A stretch of 64,000 nt of DNA, taken from the NCBI RefSeq assembly GCF_013359685.1, contig NZ_JABFMV010000007.1, forward strand, positions 124,001 through 188,000, given 5' to 3'. Shown in pieces: positions 33,137 through 41,729 of the stretch. The notes beneath the pieces were generated by a model, which ran no database searches, had not been told where the DNA came from, and worked only from the letters and a program-made list of their open reading frames with translations. This stretch comes from Leifsonia sp. C5G2. GTDB taxonomy: Bacteria > Actinomycetota > Actinomycetes > Actinomycetales > Microbacteriaceae. Both the position numbers and the translations under genes were made by a program. Position 1 is the first letter of the stretch. Every line of letters begins with the position of its first letter.

Positions 33137-33961
33137 ATGGCGAGCATCCCGCAGCTGACTCTCAACGACGGCAACACGATCCCGCAGCTGGGCTTCGGCG
33201 TGTACAAGATCCCGGAGGCCGAGACGGCGGACGCGGTGGTCGCCGCGCTCGACGCGGGGTACCGGCACATCGACACGGCGGCCTTCTACGAGAACGAGCG
33301 CGGAGTGGGGGAGGGCGTCCGCCGGAGCGGGCTGGACCGGTCGGAGGTGTTCGTCACCAGCAAGGTGTGGTGGACCGACAACGGCTACGACTCGACCCTC
33401 CGCTCGTTCGACGCGAGCCTCGAGCGGCTCGGCTTCGACACGATCGACCTGTTCCTCATCCACTGGCCGGCGCCGAAGAGCGACCGCTACGTCGAGACGT
33501 GGCGCGCGCTCGAGCGGGTGCGCGACGAGGGGAGGGCGCGCTCGATCGGCGTGGCCAACTTCCACACCCACCACCTGGACCGGCTGGCGCGCGAGACGGA
33601 GACGGTGCCCGCAGTGAACCAGGTGGAGCTGCACCCGTGGCTGCCGCAGGCGGAGGTGCGGGCGTACGACGCGGCGCACGGCATCGTGACGGAGGCATGG
33701 TCGCCGCTGGCGCGCGGCCGCGTGCTCGGCGACCCGACGCTCGATGCGCTCGCGGCGAAGCACGGCGTCACGCCCGCGCAGATCGTCATCCGCTGGCAGA
33801 TTCAGCTGGGCAACGTCGTCATCCCGAAGTCGACCTCGCCGGAGCGCATCCGCACCAACGCCGACGTCTTCGGCTTCACCCTCGACGCCGACGACCTGGC
33901 CGCAATCGCCGCCCTGGAATCCGGCGAGCGCACCGGCAAGGACCCCGACGACCTCGGCTGA
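33137..33961 (+). CDS. aldo/keto reductase
   Basis: The 274-residue (beta/alpha)8 enzyme carries the AKR5-type signatures: GFGVYKIPEAETADAV, GYRHIDTAAFYENERGVGEG with catalytic Asp and Tyr, and IDLFLIHWPAP with catalytic His; the C-terminal VVIPKSTSPERIRTN contains the NADPH-binding KSxxxxR. It reduces aldehydes and ketones, for example 2,5-diketo-gluconate or methylglyoxal, with NADPH in the cytoplasm. The substrate is not set by the sequence. Confidence 0.93.
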   Translation: MASIPQLTLNDGNTIPQLGFGVYKIPEAETADAVVAALDAGYRHIDTAAFYENERGVGEGVRRSGLDRSEVFVTSKVWWTDNGYDSTLRSFDASLERLGFDTIDLFLIHWPAPKSDRYVETWRALERVRDEGRARSIGVANFHTHHLDRLARETETVPAVNQVELHPWLPQAEVRAYDAAHGIVTEAWSPLARGRVLGDPTLDALAAKHGVTPAQIVIRWQIQLGNVVIPKSTSPERIRTNADVFGFTLDADDLAAIAALESGERTGKDPDDLG

Positions 33962-33982
33962 CCCACCTCCGCCGAGCCCGCC

Positions 33983-34052
33983 CGCCATCGAGTCCGCGAA
34001 GACTGCACGTCGCACCGGCGTGTCGCGTGCAGTCTTCGTGGACTCGATGGCG
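33983..34052. repeat. intergenic palindrome, CGACACGCCG family copy 4
   Basis: Arms 33983-34009 and 34026-34052, 27 bp with one mismatch, and a 16-nt loop. The core CGGCGTGTCGCGT lies at 34016-34028, across the loop and right arm. It sits between the convergent reductase and peptidase genes. Confidence 0.8.
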
Positions 34053-34057
34053 GGGGG

Positions 34058-36196
34058 TTACTCGCCGGAGGGGTGGGCGCCGACGACGTCGAGGAGCCAG
34101 GCGAGGGCGAAGGCGCGCTCGCGCCAGGCGGCGTAGCGTCCGGAGACGCCGCCGTGGCCCGCGGCCATCTCGATCTTGAGCAGCGCGTCGGCGTCCACCT
34201 CGCGCAGCTTCGCGACCCACTTGGCGGGCTCGACGTAGAGCACTCGGGTGTCGTTGAGGCTCGTGATCGCGAGGATGCGCGGGTAGTGCGTGCGGTGCAC
34301 GTTCTCCAGCGGCGAGTACGACTTCATGTAGTCGTAGACCTCTGGATCGTGCAGCGGGTCGCCCCACTCGTCCCACTCGATCACGGTGAGCGGCAGGGAC
34401 GGGTCCAGGATGCTGGTGAGCGGGTCCACGAACGGCACCTCGGCGAGGATGCCGGCGAAGTCGCGCGGCGCCAGGTTCGCCACGGCGCCCATCAGCAGGC
34501 CGCCGGCGCTCCCGCCCTGAGCGGCCATCCGCGACGGCTCCGTCCAGCCGCGGTCGACCAGGTGCCTGGCCGCGGCGACGAAGTCGGTGAAGGTGTTCTT
34601 CTTGTGCAGCTTCTTGCCGTTCTCGTACCAGAGCCGGCCGAGCTCCCCGCCGCCGCGCACGTGCGCGATCGCGAACACCACGCCGCGGTCGAGCAGGCTG
34701 AGGCGCGGGATGCCGAACGACGGGTCCATGCTGGCCTCGTACGACCCGTAGCCGTAGAGCACGAGCGGCGCCGGGTCGCCCGGCGTGACCAGGTCGCGGC
34801 GGTACACCAGCGAGATCGGGATGCGCGCGCCGTCGGACGCGGTCGCCCATTCCCGGCGCTGCTCGAACAGCGAGGGGTCGAACCCGCCGAGCACAGGCTG
34901 CTGCTTGCGGAGCGCCAGCTCGCCGGTGCGCACGTCGTAGTCGTACACGGTCGAAGGCGTCACGAAGCTGCCGTAGCCGAGGCGGAGGAAGGGCTGCGTC
35001 CACTCGGGGTTGCCGCCGACACCGACGGTGAAGAGCTCCTCGTCGAAGTGCAGCTCGTGCGGGGTGTCGTCGGCCGGGCGGTCGCTCGCCGGGTCCGGCA
35101 CGCAGGCGACCGCGACGCGCGTCATTCCGTCGCGGCGGTACTCGACGCTGACGAAGTCGCGGAACGCATCCACACCCTCCAGCCGCACGGCCGGGTCGTG
35201 CGGAAGCAGGACCTTGCGCGGGCCCTGCGGGTCCTCCGCCGAGACGCTCACCAGCTCGAAGTTGACCGCGTCGTCGTTGTGCACGATCAGCAGGCGGTCG
35301 TGGCCGCCGACCACGGCGTGCTCGAGGTCGTACTCGACGCCCTCCTTCCGCGGCCAGACCACCGAGAACTCGCCGGTCGGGTCGTCGGAACGGAGCAGCC
35401 AGGCCTCGCTGGTGATGTTCGACCCGGCCTCGATGACGAGGAAGCGGCGGCTGCGGGTGAGGCCCACGCCGATCCAGTAGCGCTCGTCGGGCTCGTGGAA
35501 CACCTGGACGTCCTCCACCTCGGGCCCGTCGCCGACGCGGTGCCGCCAGATGGTGTCCGGTCGCCAGGAGTCGTCGACCGTCGCGTAGAAGACATAGGCG
35601 CCGGTCTGGTCGAACAGCGCGCCGCCCGAGGTCCCCTCGATCTCGTCCGGGAACTCCACGCCGTCGTCGACGAGCGAGCGGATGCGGAGGGTGTAGCGCT
35701 CGTCGCCCTCGGTGTCGACCGCCCACAGCAGCCGTGTGCCGTCGGCGCTCACATCGAAGCTGCCGAGCGCGTAGAAGTCGTGCCCCTCCGCCTCCGCGTT
35801 GTCGTCGAGGAGCACCTGCTCGCCGGGGAGGCCGTCGCGCTGCGCCTCCTCGTCGAGGGTCGGCGGCACCCAGTCGTCCGCAGAGGCGATCGGCGCACGG
35901 CAGTGGATGCCGTACTGCTTCCCCTCGACCGTGCGGGTGTAGTACCACCAGTCGCCCTCGCGCACCGGGACGCTCATGTCGGTCTCGCGGGTGCGGGCCT
36001 TGATCTCGTCGAAGATCTGCTCGCGCAGCACCGCGAGGTGCTCCGTGCGGGCGTTGGTGTAGGCGTTCTCCTCGTGCAGGTGCGCGATCACCTGCTGGTC
36101 GTCCTTGTCGCGCAGCCACTCGTAGTCGTCGACGTAGACGTCGCCGTGGTGGATGCGTTCGACGGGCTTCTTCGGCGTGACCGGCGGGGTGAGCAT
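34058..36196 (-). CDS. ptrB: oligopeptidase B-like S9 serine peptidase
   Basis: The 712-residue protein has the S9A order: an N-terminal beta-propeller opening MLTPPVTPKKPVERIHHG with GDWWYYTRTVEGKQYGIHCR, and a C-terminal alpha/beta-hydrolase with the nucleophile GGSAGGLLMGAV. The Asp is in VEWDEWGDP-type loop and the His in AAGHGGVSGRYAAW. Acidic residues near the active site fit oligopeptidase B, which cuts short peptides after Arg or Lys in the cytoplasm. It ends 5 bases after an intergenic palindrome. Confidence 0.9.
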   Translation of the reverse strand: MLTPPVTPKKPVERIHHGDVYVDDYEWLRDKDDQQVIAHLHEENAYTNARTEHLAVLREQIFDEIKARTRETDMSVPVREGDWWYYTRTVEGKQYGIHCRAPIASADDWVPPTLDEEAQRDGLPGEQVLLDDNAEAEGHDFYALGSFDVSADGTRLLWAVDTEGDERYTLRIRSLVDDGVEFPDEIEGTSGGALFDQTGAYVFYATVDDSWRPDTIWRHRVGDGPEVEDVQVFHEPDERYWIGVGLTRSRRFLVIEAGSNITSEAWLLRSDDPTGEFSVVWPRKEGVEYDLEHAVVGGHDRLLIVHNDDAVNFELVSVSAEDPQGPRKVLLPHDPAVRLEGVDAFRDFVSVEYRRDGMTRVAVACVPDPASDRPADDTPHELHFDEELFTVGVGGNPEWTQPFLRLGYGSFVTPSTVYDYDVRTGELALRKQQPVLGGFDPSLFEQRREWATASDGARIPISLVYRRDLVTPGDPAPLVLYGYGSYEASMDPSFGIPRLSLLDRGVVFAIAHVRGGGELGRLWYENGKKLHKKNTFTDFVAAARHLVDRGWTEPSRMAAQGGSAGGLLMGAVANLAPRDFAGILAEVPFVDPLTSILDPSLPLTVIEWDEWGDPLHDPEVYDYMKSYSPLENVHRTHYPRILAITSLNDTRVLYVEPAKWVAKLREVDADALLKIEMAAGHGGVSGRYAAWRERAFALAWLLDVVGAHPSGE

Positions 36197-36237
36197 AGCC
36201 CAAGGCTATCGGGCGATGCCCACCCCGCCGCCTGCGG

Positions 36238-37215
36238 TCACGGGCGCAGCAGCACCTTGCCGACGCGGCCGGGGGTGTCGCTGGCGGCGACGGCGGCGGA
36301 GATGTCGCCGAGCGCGTGGGTGCTCGCCACGGGCAGGGTCAGGGTGCCGTCCTGGATGCGGGCGAACAGCTCCTGGAAGAGCCGGCCGCGCTGGTCGGCC
36401 GGCATCTCGCGGCTGACGACGCTGCCCCAGAAGCCCTTGACGGTGGCCTGCTTGAAGATGATGTCGCCGGCGGAGAGCTCGAGCTTCGGCGACCCCATGG
36501 AGCCGAAGACGACGAGCGTGCCGTTCTCGGCGAGGGTCCCGAGCACATCGCCCGCTGCGGACCCGCCGACGGAGTCGACGCCGACGCGGATCGGCGCACC
36601 GCCGGTGATCTCGGCCACGCGGTCGCGCCACGCCGGGTCGTCGGTCGCGACGATCCGCTCGATGCCCTGCGCACGCAGCTCCTCGACGCCGGCGGCCCGG
36701 CGCACCAGGCCGACGACGTTGAGGCCGCGGGCGGACCCGAGCTGGGCGACCATGCGGCCGACGGCTCCGTTCGCGGCGTTCTGGATCATCCAGTCGCCCT
36801 CGCCGAGACCGAGCGAGTCGATCAGGCTGATCGCGCTGAACGGCATCGAGACGAGCTGGGCGGCTGCCTCGTCGGGAAGGCCGTCCGGCACGGGGATGAG
36901 GGCGCCGGCGCGGGCGACGAAGTACTCGGCCCAGACCCCGAAGGTGCCGCCGGTGACGACGCGCTGGCCGACGGCGAGCTGGTCGACGCCCTCGCCGAGC
37001 GCATCCACGACGCCGAGCGCCTCGGTGCCGGCCTGCGCCGGCAGCTCCGGCTTGAAGCCGTAGGTGCCGCGCACCGTCCACAGGTCGTGGTTGTGGATGG
37101 GGGAGAGCAGCATCCGGACGCGGACCTCGCCCGGACCGGGCTCGGGCAGCGGGCGCTCCTCGACGGCCAGGACCTCGGCCGGGTCGCTGAACGTGTGGTG
37201 GATCAGTGCCTTCAT
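36238..37215 (-). CDS. MDR-family NADPH oxidoreductase
   Basis: The 325-residue protein is a zinc-free medium-chain reductase: MKALIHHTFSDPAEVLAVEE, GTEALGVVDALGEGVDQLAV, and the nucleotide motif MIQNAANGAVGRMVAQLGSA. It lacks the ADH zinc ligands and is quinone oxidoreductase-like. It begins 3 bases after the ohr stop, and follows ohrR and ohr in the same direction, so it should be induced by organic peroxides and reduce the carbonyls or quinones that arise. Confidence 0.88.
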   Translation of the reverse strand: MKALIHHTFSDPAEVLAVEERPLPEPGPGEVRVRMLLSPIHNHDLWTVRGTYGFKPELPAQAGTEALGVVDALGEGVDQLAVGQRVVTGGTFGVWAEYFVARAGALIPVPDGLPDEAAAQLVSMPFSAISLIDSLGLGEGDWMIQNAANGAVGRMVAQLGSARGLNVVGLVRRAAGVEELRAQGIERIVATDDPAWRDRVAEITGGAPIRVGVDSVGGSAAGDVLGTLAENGTLVVFGSMGSPKLELSAGDIIFKQATVKGFWGSVVSREMPADQRGRLFQELFARIQDGTLTLPVASTHALGDISAAVAASDTPGRVGKVLLRP

Positions 37216-37218
37216 CGC

Positions 37219-37641
37219 TCAGTCCTCCGAGACCGTGATCGTGACATCGATGTTGCCACGGGTGGCGTTGGAGTAGGGGCACACCAGGTGAGCGGCATCC
37301 GCCAGCTCCTGAGCCTGCTCGTGCTCGAGCCCGGGCAGGACGACCTCGAGCAGCACGGAGAGCTGGTAGCCGCCCTCGCCGTTCGGGCCGATCTGCACCC
37401 GGCCGCCGACGGACGAGTCCTCCAGCTTCACCTTCTTGCCGCGGGCGACCGCCTGCAGCGCGGAGTGGAAGCACGCCGCGTACCCGGCGGCGAACAGCTG
37501 CTCCGGGTTGGTGCCGGCGCCCGAGCCGCCCATCTCCTTCGGCACGGCGAGGTCGAGTGCGAAGGTGCCGTCGCTGGTCGCGACACGGCCGTCGCGCCCG
37601 GCTCCGGTGGAGAGGGCTTCTGCGGTGTAGAGGGCGTTCAT
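37219..37641 (-). CDS. ohr: organic hydroperoxide resistance protein Ohr
   Basis: The 140-residue OsmC-fold peroxidase has the two catalytic cysteines in FAAGYAACFHSALQAV and AHLVCPYSNATRGN, and opens MNALYTAEALSTGAGRDGRV. Ohr reduces organic hydroperoxides with lipoylated proteins as donor. The ATG at 37641 has GAAAGGCAACG upstream. It is the middle gene of ohrR-ohr-MDR, 20 bases after ohrR. Confidence 0.95.
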   Translation of the reverse strand: MNALYTAEALSTGAGRDGRVATSDGTFALDLAVPKEMGGSGAGTNPEQLFAAGYAACFHSALQAVARGKKVKLEDSSVGGRVQIGPNGEGGYQLSVLLEVVLPGLEHEQAQELADAAHLVCPYSNATRGNIDVTITVSED

Positions 37642-37661
37642 CGTTGCCTTTCGTGGGTGGT

Positions 37662-38114
37662 TCATTCGGTTGCGGCGACCGGCTGCTGCGCCGCGGCGTG
37701 CATGGTCTCGGTCAGCCGGTGCAGCGTGTCGATGAGGGCCGCTGCGGCCTTCTCGTCGGGCAGGCCGGTGCCCGCGACGATCCGCTGCGGGATGTGCGCC
37801 AGCTGCGGGCGCAGCTCCAGTCCGCGCTCGCCGACGGCGACGGTCACGACGCGCTCGTCGCCGGGGCGGCGCTTGCGCGTGACCAGCCCGGCCTGCTCCA
37901 TCCTGCGCAGCAGGGGAGACAGCGTGCCGGAGTCGAGCTGCAGGTGCTCGCCGAGCGACCCGACGGTCTGCTCGCCCTCCACCCACAGGGTGACGAGGAC
38001 GAGGTACTGCGGGTAGGTCAGGCCCCACGGCTCCAGGAGCGTGCGGTAAGCCTGCGTGGTGGCGCGCGTCGCGGCGTACAGCGAGAAGCACACCATCTCA
38101 TCGGTCACGGGCAT
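37662..38114 (-). CDS. ohrR: OhrR-type MarR-family peroxide sensor
   Basis: The 150-residue MarR winged-helix protein has its single cysteine at position 9 in VCFSLYAATRATTQAYRTLL, where the reactive Cys of OhrR lies, and the winged helix LGEHLQLDSGTLSPLLRRME. No second Cys is present, so it is a 1-Cys type. The longer reading to 38147 starts inside the inverted-repeat operator, so the ATG at 38114 is the start, although its ribosome site is weak. It represses ohr and itself until the Cys is oxidised. Confidence 0.88.
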   Translation of the reverse strand: MPVTDEMVCFSLYAATRATTQAYRTLLEPWGLTYPQYLVLVTLWVEGEQTVGSLGEHLQLDSGTLSPLLRRMEQAGLVTRKRRPGDERVVTVAVGERGLELRPQLAHIPQRIVAGTGLPDEKAAAALIDTLHRLTETMHAAAQQPVAATE

Positions 38115-38124
38115 ACGAATATCG

Positions 38125-38149
38125 TTGCACGCAATTAGATTGTGCACAA
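38125..38149. promoter_or_regulatory. OhrR operator
   Basis: TTGCACGCAAT (38125-38135) and ATTGTGCACAA (38139-38149) form an imperfect inverted repeat with the perfect core TTGTGCACAA (38140-38149), 10 bases upstream of ohrR. The AT-rich, TTG-rich pattern is that of OhrR boxes. Confidence 0.7.
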
Positions 38150-38166
38150 CTTAATGGAGATGCTTG

Positions 38167-39618
38167 TCAGGATGCGGTGTCGCCGCCGCGAAGCGTGACG
38201 GCGAGGGCGCCGAAGGCGTCGTGCACGCGGCCGAGGTCCGGCGGGGCGGCGAGGCTACGGCGGGCGGTGGCGATGGCACCGCGCAGGCGCTCGCCGTCGT
38301 GCGCCCCGGCGCCGTCTGCGCGGTCGGCGAGCCGGGCGTCCAGCGCCTCCGGCAGCGCAGCCGCCACCTCGATGCAGTCGATCGCGCGCACCCGGCGGCC
38401 CGCGATCATCCGGGCGGCGCGATGCGCGGGGGCGAGCTGCTCGACCCGGGCGACGGACGCGCGGAAGGCGGCGATCCGGCGTGCGCGTTCGCCGGGAGCA
38501 ACGTCCGGGCCCGCGGGCGAGAGCGCCGAGCCGAGGGCGGTGAGCACGTCGGCGAGTCTCCGACGCAGCACGTCGACGCTCTTGACCGGCAGCACGAACC
38601 AGCTCGCCGCGATGCCCAGCACCGCGCCGACGACGATGGCGACGAGCCGCTCGCCGAGCATCCCCGCCTCCCCGGCGATCGTCGTCGCACCGGTCAGCTC
38701 CTGCAGCAGCGACAGCGCGAGCGTCACCGCGACCGCCCAGTACGCGTAGCTCACCGTCCGCAGCCAGGTGCCGGCGAAGAGTGCGAGGAAGATCGCGACC
38801 ACCGCACCAGGGTCGGACGCGTCGGGCAGCACCGCCACGATCGCGACGGCGCCGATGGTGCCGCCGAGCGCGCCGAGCACACGCAGGGCGCTCTTGTGCA
38901 GCACGTCGGCGCGGCCTCGGTTGCCGGAGCAGACCAGGAACGCCGTCAGCACGACCCACATGACGTGGTCCGGGAAGACGGCCCAGCCGACCAGGAAGGC
39001 CGCCGACAACGCGACCGCCATCTGGACCGCCATCCGCGTGCTGGCGGGCAGGCGGCGACGACCCGGCTTCGCAGTCGCCTGGCGTCGCGGCTCAGGCGGA
39101 GGTGCGGCCTCCTGCAGCTGCGCCTCGCCCGGGATGAGTCGCAGCACCTCGCGCGCGACCGCGACCCAGAGCGCCGCCACCACGCCGGCCACCAGCACGA
39201 GGGCGGCCGTCAGCCAGGCCGGGACGCCGGGAGAGGGCGGCACGGGTGCGACGAGCACGGCGGTCAGCGGGAGGGCGATCAGGGCGCCGAGGCGGGCGAC
39301 GCGCGGGCCGAAGCGGCGCATCCAGATCGGGATGCTCATCCCGGCCACGAAGAGCGCCGCGCCGAGCGGCGGAACCGTGACGAGCAGCCAGCCGACCGCT
39401 CCGGCCCCGAGGCCGATCACGGGGAGGAGCGCGGCTGAGCCCGCGAAGTCGGCTCGCGTCGCGAACGTCCGGCGGCCGAGGGAGAGCGCCACCACCGTCG
39501 CCAGCACGCAGGCGGAGCCGCCGGCGCCGACGGCGAGACCGATGAACCACATCGTCGCGCAGGCTCCCGCCGCCGCGGCGGTGACGACCAGCGCGGCCAG
39601 CCCGATGCGCACTCTCAC
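38167..39618 (-). CDS. FUSC-family membrane protein
   Basis: The 483-residue protein has two blocks of membrane helices; the second, starting TRMAVQMAVALSAAFLVGWA, is the FUSC domain of the aromatic acid exporter/YccS family, with VLHKSALRVLGALGGTIGAV. A cytoplasmic C-terminal tail contains helices rich in Arg and Ala. Family members export aromatic acids or other organic anions. It starts at 39618 and lies between the divergent CrtC-like gene and the ohrR operon. Confidence 0.8.
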   Translation of the reverse strand: MRVRIGLAALVVTAAAAGACATMWFIGLAVGAGGSACVLATVVALSLGRRTFATRADFAGSAALLPVIGLGAGAVGWLLVTVPPLGAALFVAGMSIPIWMRRFGPRVARLGALIALPLTAVLVAPVPPSPGVPAWLTAALVLVAGVVAALWVAVAREVLRLIPGEAQLQEAAPPPEPRRQATAKPGRRRLPASTRMAVQMAVALSAAFLVGWAVFPDHVMWVVLTAFLVCSGNRGRADVLHKSALRVLGALGGTIGAVAIVAVLPDASDPGAVVAIFLALFAGTWLRTVSYAYWAVAVTLALSLLQELTGATTIAGEAGMLGERLVAIVVGAVLGIAASWFVLPVKSVDVLRRRLADVLTALGSALSPAGPDVAPGERARRIAAFRASVARVEQLAPAHRAARMIAGRRVRAIDCIEVAAALPEALDARLADRADGAGAHDGERLRGAIATARRSLAAPPDLGRVHDAFGALAVTLRGGDTAS

Positions 39619-39725
39619 CGCGTCATCCTCTCACCGTGCGACCCCCTGAAGGCGGGTGAGCGCGCCGACGGGCAGCCTTGGTAGCTTTCGAGCAGTCCCG
39701 CCGCCGACCCCCGAAGGTGAATCGC

Positions 39726-40817
39726 ATGGCCGCTCACGACATCCCCGACACACCCGACGTCCGCGAGAAGATGGCGCAGACGCAGCAGGAGGCCGTGACC
39801 GCGCTCGGCCTCACACCGGGCCGCGTGGAGGTGTGGGAGGACGGCTACCGCGCCGCAGGCGCGGCAGACTCGACGTTCGAGTGGTGGTACTTCGACTGCC
39901 AGTTCGACGACGGATCGACCCTGGTCGTCACGTTCTCGAACAAGCCGCACACCGACCCGTCCGGCCCGCTGACGCCGACGGTCCTGATCATCCGTCAGCT
40001 GGCCGACGGGTCGCGGCTGCACCTCGAGCCGACCTTCCCGGCCGACGAGTTCGCCGCGGCGACCGACCGCTGCGACGTGCGCATCGGCCCGAACACGGTC
40101 ACCGGCGACCTCGACCACTACGTGCTGCACGTGGAGGCGGACGGCATCGTCGCCGACGTGACCATCGACCGCGAGGCGCCCTCCTGGCGGCCGGGAGCAG
40201 GCGTCAGCTACTTCGACTCCGCGCGCACGCACTACCTCGCCTGGGTGGTGCCGGTGCCGTACGGTCGCGTCTCGGCGGTCATCGGCCAGGGCGGAACGAC
40301 GAGCGAACTCACCGGCAGCGCCTACCACGACCACAACTGGGGAAACCACCTGATGGGGTCGTTCCTCGACCACTGGTACTGGGGGCGCGCCCACGTGGGC
40401 GAGTACACGGTCGTTTACGTGCGGATGACGACGAAGGGCCTGATGGGGTTCGGCGAGCTGAACATCCCGACCTTCTATCTGGCCAAGGGCGACACGCTCA
40501 TCACCGACGACCTTCTGCCGCTCCGGCTGGAGACCAGTGGAGACGTGCCCGGGCCGGGGCACCAGACCTACCCCACGCGCATGGTCTGGTCCTGGAGCTC
40601 CGACCGCGGCACCATCACGATGACGGCGACCGAACCGAAGCTCATCGAGTCGCTCGACATGGGCGTCCCGCGGCACGGCATCGCGCGCCTGCTGCACGCG
40701 TCCGAGCACCCCATGTACTACGACTTCAACGCGGACCTGGAGCTCGACATCGCGCTCGACGACCTGACCGACCACGTCACCGGCCGCACCCTCTACGAGA
40801 AGATGATGTTCCGCTGA
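39726..40817 (+). CDS. CrtC-like lipocalin-family hydratase
   Basis: The 363-residue protein has the AttH/CrtC double-lipocalin features: STFEWWYFDCQFDDGSTLVV early, GSAYHDHNWGNHLMGSFLDH in the middle and an ELDIALDDLTDHVTG C-terminus. CrtC-type enzymes hydrate carotenoid double bonds; related proteins bind or modify terpenoid-like ligands. There is no carotenoid gene around it and no signal peptide. The ATG at 39726 has GAAGGTGA upstream. The function is therefore open, with a hydrophobic ligand likely. Confidence 0.75.
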   Translation: MAAHDIPDTPDVREKMAQTQQEAVTALGLTPGRVEVWEDGYRAAGAADSTFEWWYFDCQFDDGSTLVVTFSNKPHTDPSGPLTPTVLIIRQLADGSRLHLEPTFPADEFAAATDRCDVRIGPNTVTGDLDHYVLHVEADGIVADVTIDREAPSWRPGAGVSYFDSARTHYLAWVVPVPYGRVSAVIGQGGTTSELTGSAYHDHNWGNHLMGSFLDHWYWGRAHVGEYTVVYVRMTTKGLMGFGELNIPTFYLAKGDTLITDDLLPLRLETSGDVPGPGHQTYPTRMVWSWSSDRGTITMTATEPKLIESLDMGVPRHGIARLLHASEHPMYYDFNADLELDIALDDLTDHVTGRTLYEKMMFR

Positions 40818-40826
40818 CCTCCCTGG

Positions 40827-41729
40827 TCAGCGGGCGGCGGCGAAGGCGAGGAGGGCGGCGCCGGTGCGGCCTGCGTCTCCGCCGAGCGCGCTCCGCACCA
40901 CGGGCGGGCGATCGCGCCAGGCGAGGCCGTCCGACATCCGGTCGCCGAGCGGACCGAACAGTGCGTCGCCCGCGTGCGAGACGCCGCCGCCGAGCACGAT
41001 GAGTCCGGGGTCGAGCAGCAGGGTCAGGATGTTGAGGCCCTGCGCGAGCACGTCCAGCGCCTCCGACCAGATGCGGTCGGCGAGCGCGTCCTCGCCCAGC
41101 CGGGCCACGATCGTCCGCGTGCTCAGCGCCTCCCCGCCCGCGGCGCGGTACCGCCGGGCGACGCCGGCGCCGGACATGTACACCTCGAGGCAGCCGCGCT
41201 GGCCGCAGGTGCACGGCTCCCCGCCCGGGATCACCGGGATGTGACCGAACTCGCCGGCGGCGCCGGTCGCGCCGGTCACGGCGCCGCCGGACGAGACGAG
41301 GGCGGCGGCCACGCCGGTGCCGATCGGCACGAGCGCGAAGTCGCCGAAGCCGCGGGCGGCGCCCGTGCTCCGCTCGGCGAGCCCCGCGGCGCGGACGTCG
41401 TGTCCGACGGCGACGGGCAGCTTCAGCTCCGCGCGGAGGATGTCGAGTAGCGGGACGTCGCGCCAGCCCAGGTTGGACGCGTAGTGCACGAGCCCGCGCT
41501 GCTCGTCCAGCATCCCCGGTGTCGCGACCCCCGCGCCCACCACATCGTGGCCGGCGTCGGCGGCGGTCCGGCGCAGCTCCGCCAGCATCGCCACGAGGGC
41601 CGTCAGGATGCCGTCCGACGGCGTCGCGAGCGTCGACTCGGCGAGCGTCGCGCCGTCCTCCGCGACGACGGCTCCCTTCATCCCGGTCCCGCCGAGGTCG
41701 ACGGCGAGGACGACAGGGAGGCCGCTCAT
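40827..41729 (-). CDS. ROK-family sugar kinase
   Basis: The 300-residue ROK protein lacks a DNA-binding domain and has the kinase motifs: phosphate-binding VDLGGTGMKGAV, catalytic region with GHDVRAAGLAE, the EFGHIPV motif and the zinc site CTCGQRGCLE. It phosphorylates a hexose or N-acetylhexosamine with ATP. The start overlaps the cutC stop by 4 bases (ATGA). It is the last gene of the gluABCD-asparaginase-cutC operon. Confidence 0.9.
   Translation of the reverse strand: MSGLPVVLAVDLGGTGMKGAVVAEDGATLAESTLATPSDGILTALVAMLAELRRTAADAGHDVVGAGVATPGMLDEQRGLVHYASNLGWRDVPLLDILRAELKLPVAVGHDVRAAGLAERSTGAARGFGDFALVPIGTGVAAALVSSGGAVTGATGAAGEFGHIPVIPGGEPCTCGQRGCLEVYMSGAGVARRYRAAGGEALSTRTIVARLGEDALADRIWSEALDVLAQGLNILTLLLDPGLIVLGGGVSHAGDALFGPLGDRMSDGLAWRDRPPVVRSALGGDAGRTGAALLAFAAAR

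Noticed and set aside
34073-37063. Very long open frame (996 codons) opposite the peptidase and MDR genes
   Set aside because: It is antisense to ptrB and an MDR gene with clear family motifs. High G+C at third positions keeps antisense frames open; its own translation shows no family motif.
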